This document shows, one piece after another, positions 10,413 through 19,223 of a stretch of 64,000 bases of DNA. Made by a program: the position numbers and the translations under genes. The notes beneath the pieces were generated by a model. It was not told the DNA's origin, searched no databases, and saw nothing but the letters and a program-made list of their open reading frames with translations. This DNA is from Candidatus Melainabacteria bacterium. GTDB taxonomy: Bacteria; Cyanobacteriota; Vampirovibrionia; 2-02-FULL-35-15. Numbering within the stretch: position 1 is the first letter of the stretch; the number at the start of each line of letters is the position of its first letter. Location: NCBI GenBank assembly GCA_023250155.1, contig JAHFBG010000008.1, positions 62,001 to 126,000 on the forward strand, given 5' to 3'.

Positions 10413-11075
10413 ATGGTTACATTGAATCAACAATCTGACTTACCAATAGTAATAGGAATATCTGGTGCAAGTGGCACTGTTTATGGGCTTAGGCTTTTAC
10501 AGTTTCTTTTAGAAAACAAACATAGAGTAGAACTTGTAATTTCAGAAAGTGCATTGAAAGTAGCTCAAAATGAGATTAATTTAAAGTTATCCTTTGAACC
10601 AGAAATTCAAAAAGAACAAGTATTATCTTATTTAAGGTTATCCAAGGAGTCTTCTATATTCTTAAATGTAAATCAATCTGATGATATTGCAGCAGGTATT
10701 TCAAGTGGTTCATATAAAACTAAAGGAATGATTGTTATACCAGCTTCAATGGGAACCATTGGTTCAATTGCAAGTGGCATATCCAGAAATCTGATTACAC
10801 GTGCTTCTGATGTTTGTTTGAAAGAAAAACGTAAGCTTGTAATTGTTCCAAGAGAAATGCCTCTTAGTTCTATTCATCTAGAGAATATGCTTAAACTAAG
10901 TAATCTTGGTGTAGTTATAGCACCTGCATGTCCTGCTTTTTATCATGGTCCTGAGCAATTATTTGATTTGGTTGATTTTGTTGTAGGAAAAGTATTAGAT
11001 CTTTTTGATTTTGAACATAATGTTTTTAAACGATGGAAAAATGAAAATAACAGAATACCTTTAGTAAGCAAATAA
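10413..11075 (+). CDS. ubiX: UbiX family flavin prenyltransferase
   Basis: VIGISGASGTVYGLRLLQFL, IVIPASMGTIGSIASGISRNLITRASDVCLKEKRKLVIVPREMPLSSIHLENM. Track start at 10407 is TTG; ATG at 10413 is more likely. Confidence 0.93.
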   Translation: MVTLNQQSDLPIVIGISGASGTVYGLRLLQFLLENKHRVELVISESALKVAQNEINLKLSFEPEIQKEQVLSYLRLSKESSIFLNVNQSDDIAAGISSGSYKTKGMIVIPASMGTIGSIASGISRNLITRASDVCLKEKRKLVIVPREMPLSSIHLENMLKLSNLGVVIAPACPAFYHGPEQLFDLVDFVVGKVLDLFDFEHNVFKRWKNENNRIPLVSK

Positions 11076-11077
11076 TA

Positions 11078-12271
11078 ATGATGAAATATATTGAAGACGA
11101 ACTAAATTTATTAGAGCAAAATGATTTAAAGCGTAATCCTAGGATAATCAAATCAGAAAGTGGACCCTGGGTAGAACTTGAAGATGGTAAAAATGGTAAA
11201 AAAGTTTTGCAGTTAGGGTCAAACAACTATTTAGGTTTAGCAAATCATCCTGATTTAATTCAGGCAAGTCATAATGCAATGGTTAAATATGGTGTGGGAA
11301 GCACTGGTTCAAGACTGCTAACAGGAACGACTATCTTACACCATGAACTTGAGATGGAGATAGCGAAATTTGAATCAAGTGAAGCCTCGATTTTTTTTAG
11401 TTCTGGTTATTCTGCAAATTTAGGTGTATTGTCTTCTTTGATAGATAAAAATGATGCAGTATATTCTGATGAATTGAATCATGCTTCAATTATTGATGGA
11501 ATAAGGCTTTCAGGTGCAACAAAATTTATATATAACCATAATAATGTTAGACATTTAGAAAATTTAGTTAGTGAGAACTGTAAAAACTTTAAACGTAATT
11601 TTATTGTTACTGATACTGTTTTTAGTATGGATGGTGATATTGCACCATTAAAAGAGATTGCAGAGATTTCTAAAAATTATAATTGTATTCCTGTTCTTGA
11701 TGAAGCCCATGCTACAGGTGTTTTTGGAAAAAATGGTTGTGGTGTTGTTGAAGAGCTTAACTTAGAGGAATATTTTCCTATTAGGATTGGTACTTGTTCA
11801 AAAGCTCTTGGAGTTGAGGGTGGTTTTTGTGTGGCTCCAAAAGTTGTTATTGATTTATTAAAAAACAAAGCAAGAAGCTTTATGTTTTCAACCAGTCCTA
11901 GTCCTGCTATTGTTGGTGCTGTTTTAAAGTCAATTGAGTTAATATCTAAAAACAAATCTAAAAAAGAAAAGCTTTGGCATAATGCTAAATATTTGTTTAA
12001 TGGTTTAGTACAAAATAAATATTTAAGATTAAATGAGTTTAAAACACCAATAATTGTAATTTATTTCAATTCAATTAATGAGGTACTAAAGTTTTCTGAT
12101 TTTCTATTTGATGAATGTCATATTTGGGCCCCTGCTATTAGACCACCTACAGTAAAGGTCCCAAGGATTCGATTGACACCTATGTCGACTCATAGCGAGG
12201 AGGATATGGATATTGTGATTAATGCATTTCGAGCGTTTAGCGTAGAGTGTTTAGAAGAACAGAGAACTTAG
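11078..12271 (+). CDS. PLP-dependent alpha-oxoamine synthase (BioF / Kbl family)
   Basis: LGSNNYLGLANHPDL, GVGSTGSRLLTGTT, LDEAHATGVFG and GTCSKALGVEGGF motifs. Confidence 0.9.
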   Translation: MMKYIEDELNLLEQNDLKRNPRIIKSESGPWVELEDGKNGKKVLQLGSNNYLGLANHPDLIQASHNAMVKYGVGSTGSRLLTGTTILHHELEMEIAKFESSEASIFFSSGYSANLGVLSSLIDKNDAVYSDELNHASIIDGIRLSGATKFIYNHNNVRHLENLVSENCKNFKRNFIVTDTVFSMDGDIAPLKEIAEISKNYNCIPVLDEAHATGVFGKNGCGVVEELNLEEYFPIRIGTCSKALGVEGGFCVAPKVVIDLLKNKARSFMFSTSPSPAIVGAVLKSIELISKNKSKKEKLWHNAKYLFNGLVQNKYLRLNEFKTPIIVIYFNSINEVLKFSDFLFDECHIWAPAIRPPTVKVPRIRLTPMSTHSEEDMDIVINAFRAFSVECLEEQRT

Positions 12272-12320
12272 GACTCTTCTATGTTCTTGTTCTCCTATCC
12301 GCTAAACGCTATACGCTAAA
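12236..12320. repeat. Long imperfect palindrome overlapping the 3' end of the BioF/Kbl-like gene
   Basis: Left arm tttagcgtagagtgtttag (12236-12254), right arm ctaaacgctatacgctaaa (12302-12320), 17/19 complementary; a further inner inverted repeat (agaagaacagagaac / gttcttgttctc). Confidence 0.75.
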
Positions 12321-12328
12321 ATAAAAAC

Positions 12329-13414
12329 ATGTCAAAACTAAAACTAAAAAACCTTTCTAAAAGTTTTAAAGAGAAAAATATTATTAATGATATTTCATTT
12401 GATGTTGAATCTGGTGACTTTATGGTATTGGTCGGTCCATCGGGCTCAGGGAAGTCTACAATTTTACGATTAATTGCAGGATTAGAGAATCCTGACTCAG
12501 GTCTTATTGAAATTAATGGAAAGTCTGTAACCAGTTTTCCTCCAAAAGACAGGGATATTGCAATGGTCTTTCAAAACTATGCTTTATATCCACATATGTC
12601 TATTTATGAAAATTTAGCTTTTCCTTTAAAAATGAGAAAAGAAAACAATGAAACCATTAAAAAATCTGTTCATGAAGTAGCAGAACTTTTAGGTATATCA
12701 AAACATCTTATGAGTAAGCCTAAAGAGCTGTCAGGTGGAGAAAGACAAAGAGTGGCACTAGGAAGAGCAATTATTCGAAAGCCACAATTGTTTTTAATGG
12801 ATGAGCCATTAAGTAATTTAGATGCTAAGTTACGTACACAAATGAGAGCAGAGCTTTTAAAACTACATAAGTCATTAGGTTCTACTGTGATTTATGTAAC
12901 TCATGATCAGATTGAAGCTTTAACGATGGGGAATAAAATTGCTGTATTAAACAATGGATCAATACAACATTTAGGGAAACCAAAAGATGTTTATGATAAA
13001 CCGAATAATAGTTTTGTAGCAGGTTTTGTCGGTAGTCCACCGATGAACTTCTTTGAGTTTAAGTTAATTGATTCTCAAACAATTAATATGCAAGGCAAGA
13101 CATTTAAGTTAAAGAGTCAAAATTTAAAACTGAATCCTTCATCAAGTTTTAAACTAGGAATTAGACCTGAATATATTAAGGTAGGTGAGGTAGATAAGAT
13201 TGGTGAAATTATGTTTGAGGCTTCTGTTGATTTGATTGAAATGTTAGGCAATGAGCATGTGGTTTATGCTACTTCTATTGATTTTGCTGTTAATTCTTCC
13301 GTGGCTATAAAAGTAATAGGGGATTTTGATCTTAAACAAAATAGTAAAATAAAACTTTCCTTTGATTTTAGCAATGCACATATCTTTGATTCTATATCAG
13401 GAGATCGAATTTGA
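12329..13414 (+). CDS. ugpC: ABC transporter ATP-binding protein, MalK/UgpC type
   Basis: GPSGSGKST Walker A, LSGGERQRVALGRAI signature, LFLMDEPLSNLDAKLR Walker B, C-terminal TOBE-like region. Confidence 0.92.
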   Translation: MSKLKLKNLSKSFKEKNIINDISFDVESGDFMVLVGPSGSGKSTILRLIAGLENPDSGLIEINGKSVTSFPPKDRDIAMVFQNYALYPHMSIYENLAFPLKMRKENNETIKKSVHEVAELLGISKHLMSKPKELSGGERQRVALGRAIIRKPQLFLMDEPLSNLDAKLRTQMRAELLKLHKSLGSTVIYVTHDQIEALTMGNKIAVLNNGSIQHLGKPKDVYDKPNNSFVAGFVGSPPMNFFEFKLIDSQTINMQGKTFKLKSQNLKLNPSSSFKLGIRPEYIKVGEVDKIGEIMFEASVDLIEMLGNEHVVYATSIDFAVNSSVAIKVIGDFDLKQNSKIKLSFDFSNAHIFDSISGDRI

Positions 13415-14592
13415 GCTCTTCTAGTGAGATTATTTTAGTTCTTTTAATCTTTGCTTTAGGTGGAGCTATCGGTAGTTTCTTTAAACTTGTTGTTGATCGG
13501 TATAGTAGTGGTGAATCATTTATATTCAAGTCCTCATATTGTCCATCATGTAAAAAGAAATTATATTGGTGGCAAAATATCCCTGTTTTCAGTTATTTAC
13601 TATTAGGTGGAAAATGTTTTTTTTGTAAAAACATTATTGATGTTAAATGTTTTATTTCTGAATTGTTAGTTGCTATAGTTTCATTAGTTATTTGTATATT
13701 TGTCACTAAAAATAATTTTAGATGGCTGGATTCATTAGCCTTATATATATTTTCTATGACATTGATATTTTTATCAATGTTTGATTTAAAACATAGAATC
13801 GTTCCTCACTTGGTTACTTATTCTTTAATAATTTTGGTTATTGTTTATAGGTTATATTTGGGGGTAGATTATAAGACTATATTTTCAGATCTAGGATGTG
13901 CTTTTATTTTATTGGATATATTGTTTTTATTTGCTACTTGGTTTAAAAAATTTGAACTTGATAGCAATTTAATTTCTTTACCAATAATGGTTTGGTCTAT
14001 TATTTTATATTTTGCTGTAAATATCAAGTTAGTTCTTTTGCCAATAACTGCATATTTTATTCTTGTAAATTTATCTTTTTCTGTACGATTTGTAGTATTG
14101 TTTTGGGCTATAACAATACTATCTATAATGTTTCAGTTATATAGGACAGTTTTTATTGATTTTAATGATTCAAGACTTATTTTATTGTTTAGTGGCATTG
14201 GAATAATTTATTTGGTTTGTGAAGTTAGTTTTTATTTTTTAAGCTTAGCTTGGTCTAGTCTTGTATTGAAATTTGGTATTGGTAAACAGTTAGAAATTGT
14301 AAGTGGTCAAAGCAACTTAGAAGAATCTGAAAAATGTGATAAAAAGTATGTTTTAGGTGGAGGAGATATAACTATATTTGCTTTAATTAGTGTTTTTATG
14401 GGTTTTAAGACAGGGTTATTAACCTTATTTTTAGCTTCTTTTCTTGCAGTAATATGGTATTTTATAATTAACTTTTTATTAAAAAAAATGAGTAAGCATA
14501 GTTTAGAGCAAAATCAATCACAATATATTGCCTTTGTTCCATATATTACAAGTGCTTGTTTTATTATTATACTTAGTAGTCATGGTGTATAG
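13411..14592 (+). CDS. pilD: Prepilin peptidase (A24 family), enlarged
   Basis: TTG start overlapping the ugpC stop. N-terminal ALGGAIGSFFKLVVDR, CPSC...CFFC cysteine pairs, FDLKHRIVP and GGGDI aspartate motifs, multiple hydrophobic helices. Confidence 0.88.
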   Translation: MSSSSEIILVLLIFALGGAIGSFFKLVVDRYSSGESFIFKSSYCPSCKKKLYWWQNIPVFSYLLLGGKCFFCKNIIDVKCFISELLVAIVSLVICIFVTKNNFRWLDSLALYIFSMTLIFLSMFDLKHRIVPHLVTYSLIILVIVYRLYLGVDYKTIFSDLGCAFILLDILFLFATWFKKFELDSNLISLPIMVWSIILYFAVNIKLVLLPITAYFILVNLSFSVRFVVLFWAITILSIMFQLYRTVFIDFNDSRLILLFSGIGIIYLVCEVSFYFLSLAWSSLVLKFGIGKQLEIVSGQSNLEESEKCDKKYVLGGGDITIFALISVFMGFKTGLLTLFLASFLAVIWYFIINFLLKKMSKHSLEQNQSQYIAFVPYITSACFIIILSSHGV

Positions 14593-14601
14593 AAAAAAAA
14601 C

Positions 14602-16203
14602 ATGAAAAATATAAAAAATCTAAAGAAAGTCAATAAATTATTAGGAATTGATTTTTCTGAGACAAATATTTCATTAGTTGAACTGCAAATTATTAATAAT
14701 AAAATTATAGTTACTAATGGATTTCAGTTAAGCATACCTACGTTTAAAGATATAAATAATACTATTGCTCTTATTAAACAGAATTTAAAAACATTAAATA
14801 TTAAAACAAGGGAATGCAGCATTGGATATGCAATGCAGTATTTTAAACTATTTCCAGTTCCATTACCTAAATCAATACCACAAGATGAAATCAATTCAAT
14901 AATAATTCAAGAAGGAAATATAGATACCAATGAATTTTCAACATGTTGGCTTCCTTTAAACAACACAAGAAGAGATGATCCTGATGGAGTAGCTCGGTAT
15001 GATATTCTTGGTGTTTCTGTTAACAATTCTCTTCTTGATGTAGCTAAGATAATTTCACAAAAATGTGGATTGAAGCTACTTTCTGTTGTTCCATCGTTCT
15101 TGGGATTAAGTACAGTTTTGGTTCAGAACTCTATTCAGAATTTGGTGGCAACACTATGGGTTTCACAAATCAGATCTGAATTGGTGGTTTGGTATGGTCA
15201 TGAGCCTATATATGAACACTTGTTTTTAACACATCAACTCCAAGATCAAATATTCCAATCTATAAACCATATACAGTCCCAACTCCCTGGTGTACAAATA
15301 GCTTCTATATATGTATATGGACCACATTTGAAAGATACAAATTTAAAACAAATCCCATTTAATATTCAACAATTAGTTTTAAGTGCAAACAGTTTTGATT
15401 TAAAAAAGATTTTTAATAGAGCTGATTTGTCTGATATTGTTTCTTCAGTAGGTGTAGCTTTGTACTCTAGTAACCATATTATGTTGACTCATGCTCCTAT
15501 AAATTTACTTAATCCTATTCCAGTCAAAAAATCAAAATCTGACAATGTGAAAAATGTTTTTAAAAGCATTAAAGACAGTCAAGTAAATAAAGCAAAGGAA
15601 ATGAAAGTACCTTCGTTTACGCTTTTTAAGTCACTTGATCCTAGGCTTGCTCAATTTTTATATGCTTCTATTTTTGTATCTGCTATTTTGTTTGGAGCAG
15701 GTGTATTAATTCAAAACTATTTAATTTCAGATATTGAATTAAACCAGTCAACGTTATCAAATAGAATTTCTTTTGCACAAGTTCATTTAGCTAAGCTATT
15801 AAATTTTGAAAAGACATATAAAGTCTTAAGCTTAAAACATAATTATTTATCAGAGCTGATAGATAAACGAAGATCGTGGTCAAAAATTATTCATGAAATA
15901 GGTGATATGACTCCAAAAGAATTATGGATAGATAGGCTTGATGTTAGAAATAATAACGTAGATATTTTTGGAAGAGCGCTAAATGTGGATGCTGTTGCAA
16001 ACTATTCCATAAACATTAACTATACAGCTAAGCTTGTAGATGATGCTAAAATCATTGCTTTAAGAAAATTTGAAGAGGATGGTTTAGACATAGTTGAGTT
16101 TCAAATCTCAGCCAATGTAAAAAATCAACCTAGTGATGTTAATAAAGAAAATAAAAATAAACAAAATGAATCTGGTAAAAACCTCTCATTAAATAAAAAT
16201 TAG
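14602..16203 (+). CDS. Type IV pilus assembly PilM-PilN fusion protein
   Basis: N-terminus LLGIDFSETNISLVEL is PilM actin-like. INLLN near aa 300 resembles the PilN INLLP docking motif. It is followed by a single TM helix (YASIFVSAILFGAGVLIQNYL), a coiled coil and a PilN-like periplasmic domain (MTPKELWIDRLDVRNNNVDIFGRA). Confidence 0.8.
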   Translation: MKNIKNLKKVNKLLGIDFSETNISLVELQIINNKIIVTNGFQLSIPTFKDINNTIALIKQNLKTLNIKTRECSIGYAMQYFKLFPVPLPKSIPQDEINSIIIQEGNIDTNEFSTCWLPLNNTRRDDPDGVARYDILGVSVNNSLLDVAKIISQKCGLKLLSVVPSFLGLSTVLVQNSIQNLVATLWVSQIRSELVVWYGHEPIYEHLFLTHQLQDQIFQSINHIQSQLPGVQIASIYVYGPHLKDTNLKQIPFNIQQLVLSANSFDLKKIFNRADLSDIVSSVGVALYSSNHIMLTHAPINLLNPIPVKKSKSDNVKNVFKSIKDSQVNKAKEMKVPSFTLFKSLDPRLAQFLYASIFVSAILFGAGVLIQNYLISDIELNQSTLSNRISFAQVHLAKLLNFEKTYKVLSLKHNYLSELIDKRRSWSKIIHEIGDMTPKELWIDRLDVRNNNVDIFGRALNVDAVANYSININYTAKLVDDAKIIALRKFEEDGLDIVEFQISANVKNQPSDVNKENKNKQNESGKNLSLNKN

Positions 16204-16206
16204 GAT

Positions 16207-17031
16207 ATGAAATTTCCTTTTAAAGTTCTTATACATACACTGCTTATATTGTTAAGTATGTTTTTTTTGATTCCTTTATTTTGGATGATATCTACTTCTT
16301 TAAAATCGCCTGATCAAATATTTTCATCATCTTTAATTTGGATTCCTAAACCTATTGTTTGGGAAAATTATTTTAAAGCATTTGATTATGTTAATTTAGC
16401 AAATGCATTTAAAAATACTTTATTTTTATCTTGTGTGAATGTAATGGGTGTTTTAATTTCAAGTTCATTAGCGGCATATGCATTTAGTGTTTTACGGTGG
16501 AAATATAGAGAAGCATTCTTTTATTTGACACTTTCTACCATGATGCTTCCTGAAATGGTTACATTAGTGCCACAGTTTGTCTTGTTTCAAAAGTTAGGGT
16601 TTTATGGTTCCTTTTTACCTTTAATTGTTCCACAGTTTTGTGGCAATGCTTTTTTTATATTTTTACTAAGACAATTTTTTCTTACTATTCCAAAAGACTT
16701 ACACGAAGCAGCAAGTATAGATGGTGCCTCTGAGTTTAAAATTTATAGAAAAATATATTTACCACTCTCTATCCCCTCACTGATGGTAGTGGCTTTATTT
16801 CAGTTCTTGTATACATGGAATGATTTAATGAAACCATCTATTTATTTAATTGATAGCAATCAATATACTTTATCACTGGCATTACAGCAGTTTAAAGCAC
16901 AGCATGGTGGAACTGAATGGGCATTACTTATGGCAAGCACTACTATAGTGATACTACCTATAATATTTATATTTTTTATTGCACAAAAGGTTTTTGTACA
17001 AGGTATTTCTATGACAGGGATAAAAGAGTAG
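16207..17031 (+). CDS. Carbohydrate ABC transporter permease (MalG/UgpE type)
   Basis: EAA loop DLHEAASIDGASEFKIYRKIYLPLSIPSL; six hydrophobic helices. Confidence 0.9.
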   Translation: MKFPFKVLIHTLLILLSMFFLIPLFWMISTSLKSPDQIFSSSLIWIPKPIVWENYFKAFDYVNLANAFKNTLFLSCVNVMGVLISSSLAAYAFSVLRWKYREAFFYLTLSTMMLPEMVTLVPQFVLFQKLGFYGSFLPLIVPQFCGNAFFIFLLRQFFLTIPKDLHEAASIDGASEFKIYRKIYLPLSIPSLMVVALFQFLYTWNDLMKPSIYLIDSNQYTLSLALQQFKAQHGGTEWALLMASTTIVILPIIFIFFIAQKVFVQGISMTGIKE

Positions 17032-17120
17032 GATTGAGAATTGAGAGATAAAAATCTATCTATATAAGATCAGCCTCAAAAAAATAATTCAATTAAGCAA
17101 TGTTTAGATATTTAATATTA

Positions 17121-17148
17121 TTGTCTTGAATTTTGTGTGTGGTAAAAT
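17121..17148 (+). promoter_or_regulatory. Candidate sigma70-type promoter
   Basis: TTGTCT-16 nt-TAAAAT upstream of the 17187 ORF. Confidence 0.35.
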
Positions 17149-17186
17149 CTTAATATTGAAATAAAAATAAAAGGAGAAGTTATTAT

Positions 17187-17501
17187 ATGAAAATAGCCAT
17201 GACTACTATTAAGCAGCCTAGCTTGTGGAGACAAGCATTTCCTGAGCCACCATTGTCTATAAGAGAAGAAGATTATATATTTAGTATTTTATCGGGATTA
17301 AAAGAAAATGATCTTGTTCCACCTCATTTTGCAGAGGTAATAATGTCTTTATTGCCAGATAATGAAAACGTAGATGTAGAAGGTCAAAAAATCCTAGCTC
17401 ATGAAATAAAAGGTAACTTACATATTGATTCAGGAGCACCAGAGTTTTATATGCTTAAAGGCAAAGATGAGGATTCTTACTATATAATGAGAGCTAATTA
17501 G
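17187..17501 (+). CDS. Hypothetical protein
   Basis: 104 aa ORF with strong SD (aaaggag) upstream. Confidence 0.6.
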   Translation: MKIAMTTIKQPSLWRQAFPEPPLSIREEDYIFSILSGLKENDLVPPHFAEVIMSLLPDNENVDVEGQKILAHEIKGNLHIDSGAPEFYMLKGKDEDSYYIMRAN

Positions 17502-18099
17502 TAGCTTTATCTGAGAATTTTATATCCTGAATTAATTTATATGCTTTTTGACTTAGTTCTGAATCAGGCTGTGATTTGATTATATCGAGAAGAAGTTTAA
17601 TTGCAGGTTTTAATTTATTTTGACCAATATAAACTTTGGCTAGCAAGAAATAAGATTGATCTCTTAGGTTTGCAAAGTCCAAGGCATGTGCTTTTTCGAT
17701 TTTGCTTATATTTTGATTTTTGTAGTTTTTACTTAGCGTTTGGAATAAAGAATAATGATGCTCAGCTGCTTCAGTTAACCAGTCTTTTATTGAAGCTAAT
17801 AATATTTCAGCATCATTTAAATTATTGTTTTCAATTAATTTTGTAGCTTCTTCTAGTTTTTTAACAGAGTAAATTAATCCTAGTTCATTTGAAGGATCTT
17901 CCTGAACACTTATAGGAGCTGATTTTATGGCTGCTGGTTGATTTTTTATTGTAACTTGGTTTCCAGATGATGATGTTGTTGTTTGAGCAGGTGGAGATAA
18001 AGGCACAATAATTTTTTCTTGTGCTTTTAAACTTGATATTAAAGACAAGCTGAAAATTGCTGTAAATACTAAAGCCTGGAATGTTTTTAAGTAGTTCAT
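17494..18099 (-). CDS. Secreted TPR-like protein of unknown function
   Basis: N-terminal signal peptide (MNYLKTFQALVFTAIFSLSLISSLKA) and helical repeats (YFLLAKVYIGQNKLKPAIKLLLDIIKSQPDSELSQKAYKLI). Confidence 0.6.
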   Translation of the reverse strand: MNYLKTFQALVFTAIFSLSLISSLKAQEKIIVPLSPPAQTTTSSSGNQVTIKNQPAAIKSAPISVQEDPSNELGLIYSVKKLEEATKLIENNNLNDAEILLASIKDWLTEAAEHHYSLFQTLSKNYKNQNISKIEKAHALDFANLRDQSYFLLAKVYIGQNKLKPAIKLLLDIIKSQPDSELSQKAYKLIQDIKFSDKATN

Positions 18100-18331
18100 T
18101 GGTGTATGAGTGCAATTTTACAATTTAATTTACTCTTTTGACTTAAATATGTTTTTTATCTTGCATTTATTGAGATATTCATCTAAAATCACATATTGTA
18201 TTCTTTAGATTTGGATTCTGATTCTTTATTTGATAGTGATCTTCTTACTCATTCATGATTAAAGGATTTATCCGGTTTATTCGGTAAATCCGATCAAGAG
18301 GGAAAGATTGGTCATAAAAGCGAAATGCCAT

Positions 18332-18407
18332 GCCCTCATCGTCTAGTGGCCTAGGACATCGCCCTTTCACGGCGGTAACACCGGTTCAAATCCGGTTGGG
18401 GGTACCA
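18332..18407 (+). tRNA. tRNA-Glu (anticodon TTC), CCA encoded
   Basis: gccctcatcgtctagtggcctaggacatcgccctttcacggcggtaacaccggttcaaatccggttgggggtacca. Cloverleaf stems pair; anticodon loop CTTTCAC; canonical TTCAAAT T-loop. Confidence 0.95.
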
Positions 18408-18429
18408 ATCATAAAGCTCAAGGTACGAT

Positions 18430-18843
18430 ATGGAGAACCTTAAACAAATCAGGTGGAAACAGCGCTTTTCAAATTTTGAGAAGGCATACAAGCTTCTTAA
18501 AGAAGGTATAGAAACTTCTAGTGATATAAGTTCTAAGCTTGAAAAAGAAGGGATTATTCAAAGATTTGAATACACTTTTGAGCTTGCTTGGAAAACACTT
18601 AAAGATTATTTAGAATATGGTGGAATCTTAGTCAACTTGCCAAGAGAGATTATAAAGCAAAGCTTTGCAAAATCCTTAATAACAGATGGTGATGCATGGA
18701 TTGATATGTTAGAGAAAAGAAATTTAATAGCTCATACTTATGATGAAAAAAATTTTGAAACTGTCATTGGTTTAATAAAAGATAAATATTTTAAGGCAAT
18801 TGAGCAAGCGTATGAATTGTTACTTGAAAAGAGCAGAAAATGA
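18430..18843 (+). CDS. HEPN-domain protein, HepT / HI0074-like toxin or nucleotidyltransferase substrate-binding subunit
   Basis: RFEYTFELAWKTLKDYLEYGG and RNLIAHTY, an RX4HXY motif (R97, H102, Y104). Confidence 0.85.
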   Translation: MENLKQIRWKQRFSNFEKAYKLLKEGIETSSDISSKLEKEGIIQRFEYTFELAWKTLKDYLEYGGILVNLPREIIKQSFAKSLITDGDAWIDMLEKRNLIAHTYDEKNFETVIGLIKDKYFKAIEQAYELLLEKSRK

Positions 18844-19142
18844 ATTTTGGACTGGATGACAAAACCATAGAGAAAATTAAAAACGTTTTTATCAACTACC
18901 CAAAAATAGAGAAGGTAATAATCTATGGTTCAAGAGCCCTGGGAAATTTTAAATATAATTCAGATGTTGATTTGGCTATAGTAGGAGATTTTGAATGGGA
19001 CTTTATTGGACATGTGCAGGAAGAATTAGATTCTCTTAGTACTCCTTATCTTTATGACATAACGGACTATAATAGAATATTAAACCCAGAAGTAAAGAAG
19101 CACGTAGATGATTTCGGCAAGCTCTTTTATAAAAGAAGTTAA
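18840..19142 (+). CDS. MNT-type minimal nucleotidyltransferase (MntA-like antitoxin)
   Basis: IYGSRALGNFKYNSDVDLAI fits GSX10DXD; ATGA overlap with the preceding HEPN gene. Confidence 0.87.
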   Translation: MNFGLDDKTIEKIKNVFINYPKIEKVIIYGSRALGNFKYNSDVDLAIVGDFEWDFIGHVQEELDSLSTPYLYDITDYNRILNPEVKKHVDDFGKLFYKRS

Positions 19143-19223
19143 GTATTTGTTGTATAAATTCATAAGGTTGTAAAACCTTACTGCTTTTTAGGTTATACTA
19201 CAAAACTAAAGGAGAAATTATAT

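Noticed and set aside
17885-18115. 76-aa minus-strand ORF
   Set aside because: Out-of-frame overlap with the better supported signal-peptide-bearing ORF 17494-18099.
18264-18295. ggatttatccggtttattcggtaaatcc hairpin before tRNA-Glu and a similar-looking tttatccagtttatctggtaa at about 39370
   Set aside because: Short similarity in AT-rich sequence and the second lies in a possible coding region; insufficient to call a shared element.
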